A DNA stretch of 25,505 nucleotides from a virus: the IMG/VR virus record IMGVR_UViG_3300037193_001206, positions 1 through 25,505 of that record, one strand, 5' to 3'. The notes beneath the pieces were generated by a model. The model was not told the DNA's origin, did no database searches, and saw only the letters and a list, made by a program, of their open reading frames with translations. Both the position numbers and the translations under genes were made by a program. Positions 14,479 to 21,739 of the stretch are shown piece after piece; the stretch's first letter is position 1; each line of letters starts with the position of its first letter.

Positions 14479-14706
14479 ATGCCGGGCGTGGATAGGGACA
14501 CGGAGGCGAACCGCATCGTCACGGGCCTTCAACTGATGCACATGGGGGCGCTTCATCACGCGTACGTGCGCGAGCTCGTGTCGCCCCGCCCGCACGGGCC
14601 GACGCCGTGGTGGTGGCTGGCGTCTGACGAGACGTGGGATGAGCTCGGCTACGACATGCCAGCCAACGAATACCGTCTCGGACGGGACGTTCTCAACACC
14701 GTCTGA
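14479..14706 (+). CDS. Hypothetical 75-residue protein
   Basis: A 75-residue protein beginning one base after the preceding stop. It contains 'TGLQLMHMGALHHAYVREL' (amphipathic helix) and 'PTPWWWLASDETWDELGY' (Trp-rich). No known family is recognised. A GTG at 14488 is an alternative start. It is the last gene before the promoter and leader of the capsid genes, and its stop TGA directly abuts the -35 box. Whether it is expressed rests only on frame continuity, GC-rich third positions and packing. Confidence 0.55.
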   Translation: MPGVDRDTEANRIVTGLQLMHMGALHHAYVRELVSPRPHGPTPWWWLASDETWDELGYDMPANEYRLGRDVLNTV

Positions 14707-14734
14707 TTGACACGGGCGCCGGCGTGGGCATAAT
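14707..14734 (+). promoter_or_regulatory. Sigma70-type promoter for capsid operon
   Basis: A perfect -35 TTGACA (14707-14712), a 16-base spacer and CATAAT (14729-14734), five of six to the -10 consensus. Such AT-rich hexamers are rare in this DNA, and this one sits at the only sizeable gap between plus-strand genes. Transcription would begin near 14741 and cover scaffold, capsid and downstream genes. Confidence 0.75.
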
Positions 14735-14743
14735 CGCCCCACG
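14723..14743. promoter_or_regulatory. Palindrome enclosing the -10 box (operator candidate)
   Basis: CGTGGG (14723-14728) and CCCACG (14738-14743) are perfect inverted repeats with nine bases between, and the -10 box lies in that centre. A dimeric regulator bound here would block or control polymerase. It could instead fold as a hairpin if read through from upstream. Confidence 0.5.
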
Positions 14744-15003
14744 CGCCTGCCCCGCTCGGCGCGAAATGAGCGGGAGTGCCTTAGAGCTTCATAGCAGCAC
14801 CCACCGCCACCGGATCACGCCGCCGGCTGGCCGCAGGGAATCGGCGTCGGACAACCGAGCACAGGCCCGCAGCAGGCAGGGGCCTCTTCGCGTTGTCCCC
14901 CGTTTTCCGTCCCTGTCGCCTATCTGCCGCCGGCCGCGTGCACGTTCCCCCGCGTCACGCCGTATCGCCGCAACCACTGGGGCGAGCACGGGAGAGAACA
15001 CCG
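14741..15003 (+). promoter_or_regulatory. Long structured 5' leader of the capsid operon
   Basis: About 260 bases without a convincing gene between the promoter and the scaffold start. Visible stem-loops are CCCGCTC/GAGCGGG (14751-14757 with 14768-14774), TCGG-ACAA-CCGA (14847-14858) and AGGCCC/GGGCCT (14863-14868 with 14880-14885). The ribosome site GGAGAG (14991-14996) lies near the end. The first hairpin could also end transcription from the portal operon, but no T-tract follows. I recognise no known riboswitch. Confidence 0.5.
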
Positions 15004-15567
15004 ATGGCGAAGCCCACCCTTGACCAGCTACTCGACAAGCTCGAGCGCGAGGTCGATGACACGTCCCTGATCGAATCGCTCCGCGACGCGATTGACGACC
15101 AAGCGGAGAACCCCAACCTCGTGCGCGACCTGCGCAAGCAGCGCGACGAAGCAGTGTCCGAGCGCGACACGTTGCGTCTCGAGAACCGCGTCGCCGTGCT
15201 CAAGGCCGCAGGGGTGCCCGAGAACGCGCACAAGCGGTTCCTGCGCGACTGGGATGCCGAGAAGAGCAAGGACGAGTTCACCACCGACACGGTGAAGGCC
15301 GCGGCCGACGAGTTCGGCTACCGGCTCGAGGCCGGCGGTGATGGTGGCGGCGGCAACGGTGATGCCGGCGGCGGCAACAGCACCGACGACGACATGGCGA
15401 GGCGCCGCGAGGCGCAGCAACGTCGCCGTGACGCGCAGGCGTTGGGGTCCACCGACGACACGCTCCCTCCCGACTTGGACACGCAGATCGCGACGGCCGA
15501 GAAGGACGGCAACACCGAGCTCGTGTTCGCGCTCAAGCGCCAGAAGATGCAGAAGGCGGCCTCGTAG
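15004..15567 (+). CDS. Scaffold-like protein
   Basis: A 187-residue protein immediately before the capsid gene. Residues 1-75 form a charged coiled coil (LDQLLDKLEREVDD, LRKQRDEAVSERDTLRLENRV). Residues about 60-105 contain 'KAAGVPENAHKRFLRDWDAEKS', seen in phage scaffold-type proteins. A Gly/Asp/Asn linker (about 115-135) and a basic helical C-terminus (RREAQQRRRDAQALG, ALKRQKMQKAAS) follow, the part expected to touch capsid subunits. GGAGAG at 14991-14996 supports the ATG at 15004 over an in-frame codon at 14893. The role is inferred from coiled coil, disorder, size and position; there is no protease domain. Confidence 0.8.
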   Translation: MAKPTLDQLLDKLEREVDDTSLIESLRDAIDDQAENPNLVRDLRKQRDEAVSERDTLRLENRVAVLKAAGVPENAHKRFLRDWDAEKSKDEFTTDTVKAAADEFGYRLEAGGDGGGGNGDAGGGNSTDDDMARRREAQQRRRDAQALGSTDDTLPPDLDTQIATAEKDGNTELVFALKRQKMQKAAS

Positions 15568-15593
15568 CGCCGTCCTGATCCAAGGAGAAGTCG

Positions 15594-16550
15594 ATGGCCG
15601 GTATCACCGGACAGGGGACGACCTTCAATCTCCCCAACTACACCGGGGAGTTGTTCAACATCACCCCGGAGGACACGCCGTTGCTGTCCATGATCGGTGG
15701 GCTGACCGGCGGTCGGCCCGTGATCGGGGCGACGGAGTGGGAATGGCAGTTCTACGACCTGCGCAACGCCGGTCAGAACACGAAGGTTGAGGGCGCAAAC
15801 GCGCCGGCGCCGGAAGAGCGCGTCCGCTCCGCGGCGAACAACATCTTGCAAATCCACCAGGAGACGGTGGAGACGTCCTACACGCGCAACGCCGCGAACA
15901 TGGCCCGCTCCGGCATCAACGTCGGTGGGCTCGCTGGGTCGCCGCTCATGGAGCAGTCCTGGCAAGAGATTCAGATGGTCAAGCAGATCGCCCGCGACGT
16001 CGAATACTCGTTCCTGCGGGGGACCTACAACAAGCCTGTCGACAACACGACCGCGCGGCGGACCCGTGGACTCATCCAGGCGATCACGACCAACGCTGTT
16101 GACCTCGCCGCGGCGCCACTGACCGAGGACGACATTCTCGGCCTGTTGCAGCTTGCGTGGGAGAACGGCGGCATGGCCGAGGGCGAGACGCGCACGCTCA
16201 TCGTGGGCGCGAACCGCAAGCGTGACCTGTCGCGCATCTTCATCACGGACAAGAACTTCCAGGAGCAGTCGCGCAACGTCGCCGGCGTCAACGTGCGCAC
16301 GATCGAGACTGACTTCGGGATCGTCAATGTGATGCTCGAGCGCAACATTCCCGCTGACACGATCGTCGCTGCGTCGCTCGAGGACCTGGCCCCCCGGTTC
16401 CTCGAGATTCCCGACAAGGGCCATTTCTTCCAGGAGCCGCTTGCGAAGGTCGGCGCGTCCGAGCGCACGCAGTTCTATGGCGAGGTCGGGCTTGAGTACG
16501 GCAACGAGCGCAAGCACGCCAAGCTGACCGGCATCGGCGAGCCCGTTTAG
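15594..16550 (+). CDS. Major capsid protein, SU10/DUF5309-like
   Basis: A 318-residue HK97-fold-type capsid subunit. The start 'TGQGTTFNLPNYTGELFNITPEDTPLLSMIGG' and the order 'QFYDLRNAG...VEGANAPAPEERVRSAANNILQI...QIARDVEYSFLRG...RRTRGLIQAI' agree with the DUF5309 / SU10 major capsid family as I remember it. The C-terminal part has 'VRTIETDFGIVNVMLERNIPADTIVAASLEDLAPRF', the typical late beta-strand region. Length is normal for the family. A strong ribosome site (AAGGAGAA, 15582-15589) fits high expression. It follows scaffold and precedes an acidic head protein. Confidence 0.9.
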   Translation: MAGITGQGTTFNLPNYTGELFNITPEDTPLLSMIGGLTGGRPVIGATEWEWQFYDLRNAGQNTKVEGANAPAPEERVRSAANNILQIHQETVETSYTRNAANMARSGINVGGLAGSPLMEQSWQEIQMVKQIARDVEYSFLRGTYNKPVDNTTARRTRGLIQAITTNAVDLAAAPLTEDDILGLLQLAWENGGMAEGETRTLIVGANRKRDLSRIFITDKNFQEQSRNVAGVNVRTIETDFGIVNVMLERNIPADTIVAASLEDLAPRFLEIPDKGHFFQEPLAKVGASERTQFYGEVGLEYGNERKHAKLTGIGEPV

Positions 16551-16608
16551 GGCCTCGCCGGCGCCGCCGACTGAGCACACCGTCCCCAGGGAATCAGGGA
16601 GCGATCTG

Positions 16609-17109
16609 ATGGCAAAGACGAAGAAGGAACTGCTCGCCGAGGCGCGCGCGCTGGGGCTGACGGACGTGGACGACAAGACCACGAACGCCGACCTCGAGGC
16701 CGCGATCGCGGAGAAGCAGGAGCAGGACGAGCGCAACCCGCCGCCCACCACCGACGAGACGCCCGACACCGACACCGGCGAAGGCGACGTGCCCGACGAG
16801 CTCGACGTCGACACCGACGTTGACGACAACAACGTCAACGCCGACGGCACGGTTGTCGGCACGGAGGACGCTCCGCAGACCGTGACGCCCAACGTGGAGC
16901 CCGACCCCTTCCCGCACTACCCGGAGACAGGCCACCGGATGGGCGAGAAGTTCGGCGAGGGCGCGCTGACCACGGAGTCCGACGACGGCGAAACCCTCGA
17001 GTGGGTGGACCCCGACGCGATTCCGGGCACCGTCGGCGACGACCCGGAAGAGACGATGCGTGCCCTGCACGCCGCCGGCTCGCCCGCGGTCAAGGTCGCA
17101 GGCGAGTAA
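16609..17109 (+). CDS. Acidic head-associated protein with HeH/Rho-N-like start
   Basis: A 166-residue strongly acidic protein. Residues 1-40 (KKELLAEARALGLTDVDD, TNADLEAAIAEKQ) resemble the small HeH/LEM or Rho N-terminal helical domain found at the start of many phage head proteins. A Thr/Asp/Glu-rich disordered stretch (about 45-90) and a C-terminal part 'HYPETGHRMGEKFGEG', 'LEWVDPDAIPG' follow. It sits directly after the capsid gene, where head decoration, head-fibre or completion proteins are usual. The AGGGA box (16596-16600) supports ATG 16609. Exact role not determined. Confidence 0.72.
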   Translation: MAKTKKELLAEARALGLTDVDDKTTNADLEAAIAEKQEQDERNPPPTTDETPDTDTGEGDVPDELDVDTDVDDNNVNADGTVVGTEDAPQTVTPNVEPDPFPHYPETGHRMGEKFGEGALTTESDDGETLEWVDPDAIPGTVGDDPEETMRALHAAGSPAVKVAGE

Positions 17110-17122
17110 CCGTCTGAGACGG
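17110..17122. promoter_or_regulatory. 13-bp palindrome
   Basis: CCGTCTGAGACGG is a perfect palindrome around one central base; its first base is the one right after the preceding TAA. Too tight for a stable hairpin, it looks like a protein-binding site. No protein is known for it here. Confidence 0.4.
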
Positions 17123-17124
17123 AT

Positions 17125-17152
17125 AGGGGCCCCGGCCGACACCGGGGCCCCT
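17125..17152 (+). terminator. GC-rich hairpin, intrinsic terminator or attenuator
   Basis: A perfect 11-bp stem (AGGGGCCCCGG with CCGGGGCCCCT) and a six-base loop between the head genes and the adaptor gene. No T-tract follows, as is common for actinobacterial terminators. It may reduce rather than stop transcription into the tail genes, giving more capsid than tail protein. Confidence 0.65.
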
Positions 17153-17181
17153 GACCCGTACGACCCGACGGAGGCGGCCGC

Positions 17182-18078
17182 ATGGCGATCCTGATGGGCG
17201 ACGTCGTGGACCGCGTGTTCCGCGATCACTTGTACGCCGCCGACGACCAACCTGTCCGCGTCCGGCTCGCCGGCGCGGTCGACGCGGCGGTGCCCGACTG
17301 GACGCTGGACCTGACGTTGATCCCGGTCGACGTCGTGGCCGCGATCGCGCCGGGCGTGCTCATCGAAGCCGACCGCGAACAGGCGCTCATCCTCGCCGTC
17401 GCCGATGACGTCGTGACCGTCGCTCGAGGCGTCAACGGCACCGACCCCGCGGCGCACGCCGACGGTGCGTTGGTCAACATCGCGCCGGCGTTTGGCCGGC
17501 AGCAGGTGTTCGACGCCGTGGCGGACAACGTGGTCGCGCTGTACCCGACGCTGTGGGCGGTCAAGACCGAGGCCGTCACGGTCGCGCACCCGTACACGGA
17601 GGTCCCCGCCGACACGCTCAACATCGTGGCGTTCCGCGCGATCTACAGCGTCTCGCACGCGTTCGAGGCGCCGGCCCGTCTCATCACCGCGTTCCCTGAC
17701 TCGAGCACCGGCAAGGCCGCGGTGATCGACGCGACCGCAGGGCAGGCAGGGACGATCGTGTACCGCGGCAGCTTCGACCGGCCCACCACCGACGCCGACG
17801 ACCTCGAGCTCGCCGGCGTGCGGCCCGGGTGGGAGCGCATCGTCCGCGTGGGCGCCGCCGCGCAACTGCTGTTCGGCCGCGACACCGAGCCGATCACGCA
17901 GGAGGTTGTCACCGAGCAGATGCAGGCGGAGTCGCTGCCGATCACCACGCACGGGCGCATCGCCGCACGCCTGCTCGAGTACCGCGACCTGTTGCTCAAG
18001 GAAGCGGCGGACGCGCTCAAGCTCGAGGACCGCAAGCGAGTCGTGAGGATGCCCAACCGCCGGTCCGCGTTGCGATGA
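17182..18078 (+). CDS. Head-tail adaptor-like protein
   Basis: A 298-residue protein between head and tail genes. The start 'MAILMGDVVDRVFRDHLY' and the beta-rich segment 'GVLIEADREQALILAVADDVVTVARGVNGTDPAAHADGALVNI' (about 55-105) form a small domain common in phage connector and tail proteins. Next is 'AVADNVVALYPTLWAVKTEAVTV', then a beta-rich middle and a helical, basic C-terminus (LLEYRDLLLKEAADALKLEDRKR). In similar gene orders the product joins portal to the tail nozzle. GGAGG at 17170-17174 supports ATG 17182. The stop overlaps the next start (ATGA). Specific family not identified. Confidence 0.72.
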   Translation: MAILMGDVVDRVFRDHLYAADDQPVRVRLAGAVDAAVPDWTLDLTLIPVDVVAAIAPGVLIEADREQALILAVADDVVTVARGVNGTDPAAHADGALVNIAPAFGRQQVFDAVADNVVALYPTLWAVKTEAVTVAHPYTEVPADTLNIVAFRAIYSVSHAFEAPARLITAFPDSSTGKAAVIDATAGQAGTIVYRGSFDRPTTDADDLELAGVRPGWERIVRVGAAAQLLFGRDTEPITQEVVTEQMQAESLPITTHGRIAARLLEYRDLLLKEAADALKLEDRKRVVRMPNRRSALR

Positions 18079-19985
18079 CCCTGCCGACCACCGCCACCGT
18101 GCCGCGGCCGCAGGCGCAGGGATTCCACGCGGCGCTGGACGACCTGCTGTTGCGGCTGTTCGTTTCGCGCGACCGGCGCATCGACGTGCAGACCGAGCCG
18201 GCGCAGGCGGAGCGCGTCGACACGCGCACCGACCGGCAGGAGTTCGCCGCTGACTTCGGCGACGTGTTCGGCCGGTCGGACTTCACCGGCGGGGAAGGGC
18301 TGGACTGGGCTCACCGGCCCGGGCTGACCGAGGATGACGCGCGCCGCTACTGGGACTCCAAGGGCGTGTACGTCCACCCGCCCGCGCCCGGGCAGACACG
18401 ACAGATCACGTTGCTGCGCCGCACCGACTCGGTGCTCGCGCTCGCCGGCTCGCCGCGGCTCGTGTCGCTGGCCGGCGTGCTGTACGCCACCGACGGCACA
18501 AGCGTCCGCCGCACGAACAACCCCACCGACGCGGTGCCGCTGTGGACCACGAGCGACCCGAACGCCGGCGAGGCCGCGCAGCCGGTGGCGATGTTGGCCT
18601 CCTACGGCGATGAGGTCTACGCGGCGCTCGGCGCCAACGGCGTGCACAAGCGGAGCTCGGCCGGCGTGTGGTCGCACTTCTCGAACCTCGCCGCCGTCGG
18701 CGTGTGGCACGCCAAGGGCCGCATCCTCGTGTCGACCGGGCAATCGCTGTACGAGGTCACCGCCGCCGACCCGAACCCTGCGGTGCCGCTGCGCACCCTC
18801 CCGCCCGGCCAGACGTGGACCGACGTGGTTGACGCCGGCGTGGTGCTGGCCGGCGCGTCGAACGGATACGTGTTCGCGTTCACCACCGCCGTCACCGAGT
18901 CCGGCACAGGTGAGCTCATCCTTGTAGCCGAGTCGCAGTTCGAGCAGGAAGCGGTCACGTGTCTCGGCGCCGCGCAGGGCAAGGTGTTCGTGGGCACGTC
19001 GCAGGGGACGACGGGCCGGCTGTGGGTCGGCGAGGTCGGCGACGACGGCCAGTTCGACGGAGGCGTGGCCCGCGAATGGGTGAACGGCGTCCCGCGCTCC
19101 ATCGTCGCTGACTGCGAGAACGCCTACACCGCCGTCGCGAACCCCGACACCGGCGAGACGTTCGCGTGGCGGTACGACGTCACCACCGACGGAGTGTTCC
19201 GCCACCACGCCTATCCCGCGTCCGGGGACACATGGCTCGCGATCGTCAACGGCACCCTGTTCGCCGGCGTCACCGGCTCTGGCGTGCACCGCGCATCTTC
19301 GACGCAGTACGTCGCCGACGGCTATCTGATAACGCCGCTCGCCGACTTCCACTCCACCGACGTCAAGGCGTGGATCGGGGCGCTGCTTGACGTCGGGCCG
19401 CTGCCCGACGGGTCCAAGGTGGAGCTTTGGTACACGACCACCCCGGAGGCGATCACCGATCCGGCGCACCCGTCGTGGGTGCGCGCGCGCACGGCCACGG
19501 CGTCCACGACCAACGTGGAGGAAGTGCTGTTGCCCAACGTGCGGGCCCGCGCGATCGCTGGGAAGTTCGTGCTCGTGGCGCCGGCCGGCGCGGCGTCAAC
19601 GCCGGCGGCGTACTCGTGCGGTTTCCACATGCTGCCGTCCGAGTCCGACGTCGCCGTGACGTTGCCTGTGAACGTGTCGGATCAGATCGAAATGCCGGGC
19701 CGCGCGCCGATCCGCGTGCCCGGGCGGGGCGCGGAGACGCTGGCCGCGTTGCAGGCGCGTGAGGGTGCGACGACGTTGCTCGAGGTCTATCGGCCTCACG
19801 AGCTCATCCGCGGCGTCATCGAGAACGTGTCCACCCCCGTCGAAATCCTGACCAACCGCGGGTCGCCGGCGACTGTGACGTTCGTGCGTGTCCGCGGCCG
19901 CCGCGCCACGTCGACCGGCGGTGCTGTTGAGGGCGGCTTCGGCATCGACATGTTCGGCGTCCCCATGTTCGGAGGAAGCTCCTGA
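18075..19985 (+). CDS. Beta-propeller tail protein (nozzle-like)
   Basis: A 636-residue tail protein starting on the ATGA overlap at 18075. The N-terminus has 'RRIDVQTEPAQAERVDTRTD', 'FTGGEGLDWAHRP' and 'RYWDSKGVYVHPP', a trio I recognise from podovirus-like actinophage tail proteins. The middle (about 110-430) is a series of beta repeats such as 'LVSLAGVLYATDG', 'DEVYAALGANGVHK', 'GRILVSTGQSLYEV' and 'GKVFVGTSQG', typical of a seven- or eight-bladed propeller. The end has jelly-roll-like strands and a Gly/Phe/Met tail (GGFGIDMFGVPMFGG). It probably corresponds functionally to the tail nozzle or tubular protein. An in-frame start at 17829 lies in the upstream gene and is not used. Confidence 0.82.
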   Translation: MTLPTTATVPRPQAQGFHAALDDLLLRLFVSRDRRIDVQTEPAQAERVDTRTDRQEFAADFGDVFGRSDFTGGEGLDWAHRPGLTEDDARRYWDSKGVYVHPPAPGQTRQITLLRRTDSVLALAGSPRLVSLAGVLYATDGTSVRRTNNPTDAVPLWTTSDPNAGEAAQPVAMLASYGDEVYAALGANGVHKRSSAGVWSHFSNLAAVGVWHAKGRILVSTGQSLYEVTAADPNPAVPLRTLPPGQTWTDVVDAGVVLAGASNGYVFAFTTAVTESGTGELILVAESQFEQEAVTCLGAAQGKVFVGTSQGTTGRLWVGEVGDDGQFDGGVAREWVNGVPRSIVADCENAYTAVANPDTGETFAWRYDVTTDGVFRHHAYPASGDTWLAIVNGTLFAGVTGSGVHRASSTQYVADGYLITPLADFHSTDVKAWIGALLDVGPLPDGSKVELWYTTTPEAITDPAHPSWVRARTATASTTNVEEVLLPNVRARAIAGKFVLVAPAGAASTPAAYSCGFHMLPSESDVAVTLPVNVSDQIEMPGRAPIRVPGRGAETLAALQAREGATTLLEVYRPHELIRGVIENVSTPVEILTNRGSPATVTFVRVRGRRATSTGGAVEGGFGIDMFGVPMFGGSS

Positions 19986-20890
19986 TGGACCGCGAAACGA
20001 ACGTCGTCAACTTCTTCGAGACGACCCTGACCGGCGACGTTGCGGCCGACGGCGTGGCCTTCAACGTGGCGACGACCGTGGGCGGACCCGCGCCGCCGTG
20101 CATCCTCGTGGTGGACCCCTCGAACGAGACGGGCAAGCGCGAAGTCGTGTTGATGACCGGCTGGACCGGGACGCAGTACAGCACCATCCTCGCCAACCGA
20201 TTCCTGTCGGGGTCCGCCGCCGCCGGCGGGCTCACCCACTCGGCCGGCACGGTGGTCCGGTGCGTCCCGCTGGCGCAGCACATCGAGGACCTGAACGACC
20301 GGATCAACGTGGCAATCGCTGACGCGGCGGCGGCCGTCGCGGCGGAAGAGGCAGCGCGGACCGCGCATGAGGCGGACACGACCGTCCACGGCGTCGACAC
20401 GGCGCTGCTCGCGACCGACGCCGAGGTCGCAGGCGCCGTCGCCGCGCACGCGGGGGCGCTGAACCCGCACCCGGACTATCTGACGCAGGCGGAAGCGGCG
20501 CTGCTGTTCGACCCGCTCGACGCCGACTCCGGGTGGATCACCGGCTTCCCCGACGAGGACCCCGCGTTCGCTATCGACTATGGCCCGGACAGTGCCAACT
20601 GGGGGATTTCAGGGGCCGTCCGCAAGATCGGCAACCGCGTTTTCTACTCGCTCGTGCTGAGCGCGGTGAACAACCTCGGACCGGGCAACATCGGCAACGA
20701 GTCCGCCTACGAGTTCCACGTCGGGTTCCGCCCGAGCCGTATCCAGGCGTTCAACATCGTGACGTCCGATGGGGCGTCGCTGTGGACCGGGCAAATCTCC
20801 GCCGCCGGCATGATCATCATTGAGGCGATCGCCCTCGCTCCCGCCAACTTCCGCAGCGCCCGGCTGTCGGGGTCATTCCTCACCGACTAA
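19985..20890 (+). CDS. Tail fibre or baseplate-like protein
   Basis: A 301-residue protein starting on the TGATG overlap at 19985. Residues 1-100 form a beta-rich anchoring domain (NFFETTLTGDVAADGVAFNV; 'NRFLSGSAAAGGLTHSAGTVV') of a kind often found at the start of fibres. Residues about 105-160 are an Ala-rich coiled coil that leads into 'HGVDTALLATDAEVAGAV' and 'NPHPDYLTQAEAALLF', a familiar trimeric fibre shaft motif. The C-terminal 115 residues (WITGFPDEDPAFAIDYGP onward) are a probable beta-sandwich receptor-binding head. The next gene encodes another adhesin-like protein. Confidence 0.78.
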   Translation: MDRETNVVNFFETTLTGDVAADGVAFNVATTVGGPAPPCILVVDPSNETGKREVVLMTGWTGTQYSTILANRFLSGSAAAGGLTHSAGTVVRCVPLAQHIEDLNDRINVAIADAAAAVAAEEAARTAHEADTTVHGVDTALLATDAEVAGAVAAHAGALNPHPDYLTQAEAALLFDPLDADSGWITGFPDEDPAFAIDYGPDSANWGISGAVRKIGNRVFYSLVLSAVNNLGPGNIGNESAYEFHVGFRPSRIQAFNIVTSDGASLWTGQISAAGMIIIEAIALAPANFRSARLSGSFLTD

Positions 20891-20896
20891 GCGCCG

Positions 20897-21694
20897 ATGA
20901 TCGAGACTCGATTCCGCGAACTCCTGACGTGGGTTCGGCAGCACGGCGCTTCGGCGACCCCCCACAACGGGATCGTCCCCGTCGGCGGGATCATCCAGTG
21001 GTCCGGCGCCATCGCCGACATTCCCGACGGGTGGGCGCTGTGCGACGGCAGCGGCGGCACGCCTGACCTGCGGGGGCGCATGATCGTCGGCGCGTCCCAA
21101 GACGCTGGCGGAGCGGGCAGCGGCGCGTCCTACGACGTCGGCGCGGCCGGCGGCGCCGACACTGTCACGCTTGACGCCGCGAACGTCCCGCCTTCGACGG
21201 TCGCGTCCGCAGCGGAAGCGGCGCATCTGCACACCATCACCGACGGTGGACTGCACGACCACTCCGGCGCGACGGGCACGCAGTCGGTCACGCATCAGCA
21301 CCCGGCCGGCGGGCTCGGCACAAACAACACCGGGTCGGGCCACACCCACGAGAACGTCGACTCCGGCGGCGTCGCGCGTCTCCGCAAGCTCGCCGCCCGT
21401 GTGCTGCCCGCCGCCGGCGCAGCCGACCTTGTCCGTCTCGGCGGCGCGGAGTCGGCGATCGACGCGACGTCGACCGGGTCGACGCACACGCATGGGGTGA
21501 CCGGGTCGACGGGCAACGCCGACGCGAGCCACACCCATACGGTGTCGGCGCAGGGCACCCACGCGCACGGCGGGGCGACGGGGGCGCCGACGGCGGGCCA
21601 CAGCCACAACGTCACCGTGTTCCCCGGCGCCGCCACCGGCCACGAGAACCGGCCGCGGTTCTACGCGCTGGCGTACATCATGCGAATCGCGTAG
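20897..21694 (+). CDS. Tail-collar domain fibre protein with HxH motifs
   Basis: A 265-residue protein with a phage tail-collar domain at about residues 25-70: 'GIVPVGGIIQWSGAIADIPDGWALCDGSGGTPDLRGRMIVGA'. The remainder is Gly/Ala/Thr/His-rich, with eight H-x-H pairs (HLH, HDH, HQH, HTH three times, HAH, HSH), and ends 'HENRPRFYALAYIMRIA', the usual end of collar/MdpB-type proteins. In T4 gp12 such HxH pairs from a trimer bind metal ions along the fibre axis, so a metal-stabilised trimeric fibre tip is likely. ATG 20897 has a poor ribosome site, seven bases after the preceding stop codon. Confidence 0.85.
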   Translation: MIETRFRELLTWVRQHGASATPHNGIVPVGGIIQWSGAIADIPDGWALCDGSGGTPDLRGRMIVGASQDAGGAGSGASYDVGAAGGADTVTLDAANVPPSTVASAAEAAHLHTITDGGLHDHSGATGTQSVTHQHPAGGLGTNNTGSGHTHENVDSGGVARLRKLAARVLPAAGAADLVRLGGAESAIDATSTGSTHTHGVTGSTGNADASHTHTVSAQGTHAHGGATGAPTAGHSHNVTVFPGAATGHENRPRFYALAYIMRIA

Positions 21695-21729
21695 CACGGA
21701 TACGGTTGACGACGTAGGACACCGAACAT

Positions 21730-21734
21730 GGGAG
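21730..21734 (+). promoter_or_regulatory. Ribosome site deciding the amidase start
   Basis: GGGAG lies five bases before ATG 21740, and it overlaps the other in-frame candidate ATG at 21728, which has only a weak, distant AGGA. This favours 21740. Confidence 0.65.
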
Positions 21735-21739
21735 CTCAC

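Noticed and set aside
14789-15001. Minus-strand 70-codon frame in the capsid leader
   Set aside because: Arg-rich, lacks a ribosome site, no motif, and would lie alone against the direction of all nearby genes.
14741-15003. tRNA or known riboswitch in the leader
   Set aside because: No cloverleaf with a T-loop (GTTCRA) and matched acceptor arms, and no riboswitch core recognised.
14724-15023. Plus-strand 99-codon frame across the leader into the scaffold gene
   Set aside because: Composition is Arg/Ser/Pro shadow-like, it has no ribosome site, and it overlaps the scaffold start in a different frame.
15318-16892. Minus-strand open frame of 524 codons opposite the capsid gene
   Set aside because: The start is Ser/Val-rich low complexity and the rest is antisense to the capsid gene, which is clearly real.
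17643-19469. Minus-strand open frame of 608 codons opposite the tail genes
   Set aside because: Shadow of the adaptor and propeller genes, with low-complexity composition and no coupling to other minus genes.
21700-21730. TTGACG near 21706 as a promoter for lysis genes
   Set aside because: No acceptable -10 box at 16-18 bases distance; the amidase is more likely transcribed from upstream.
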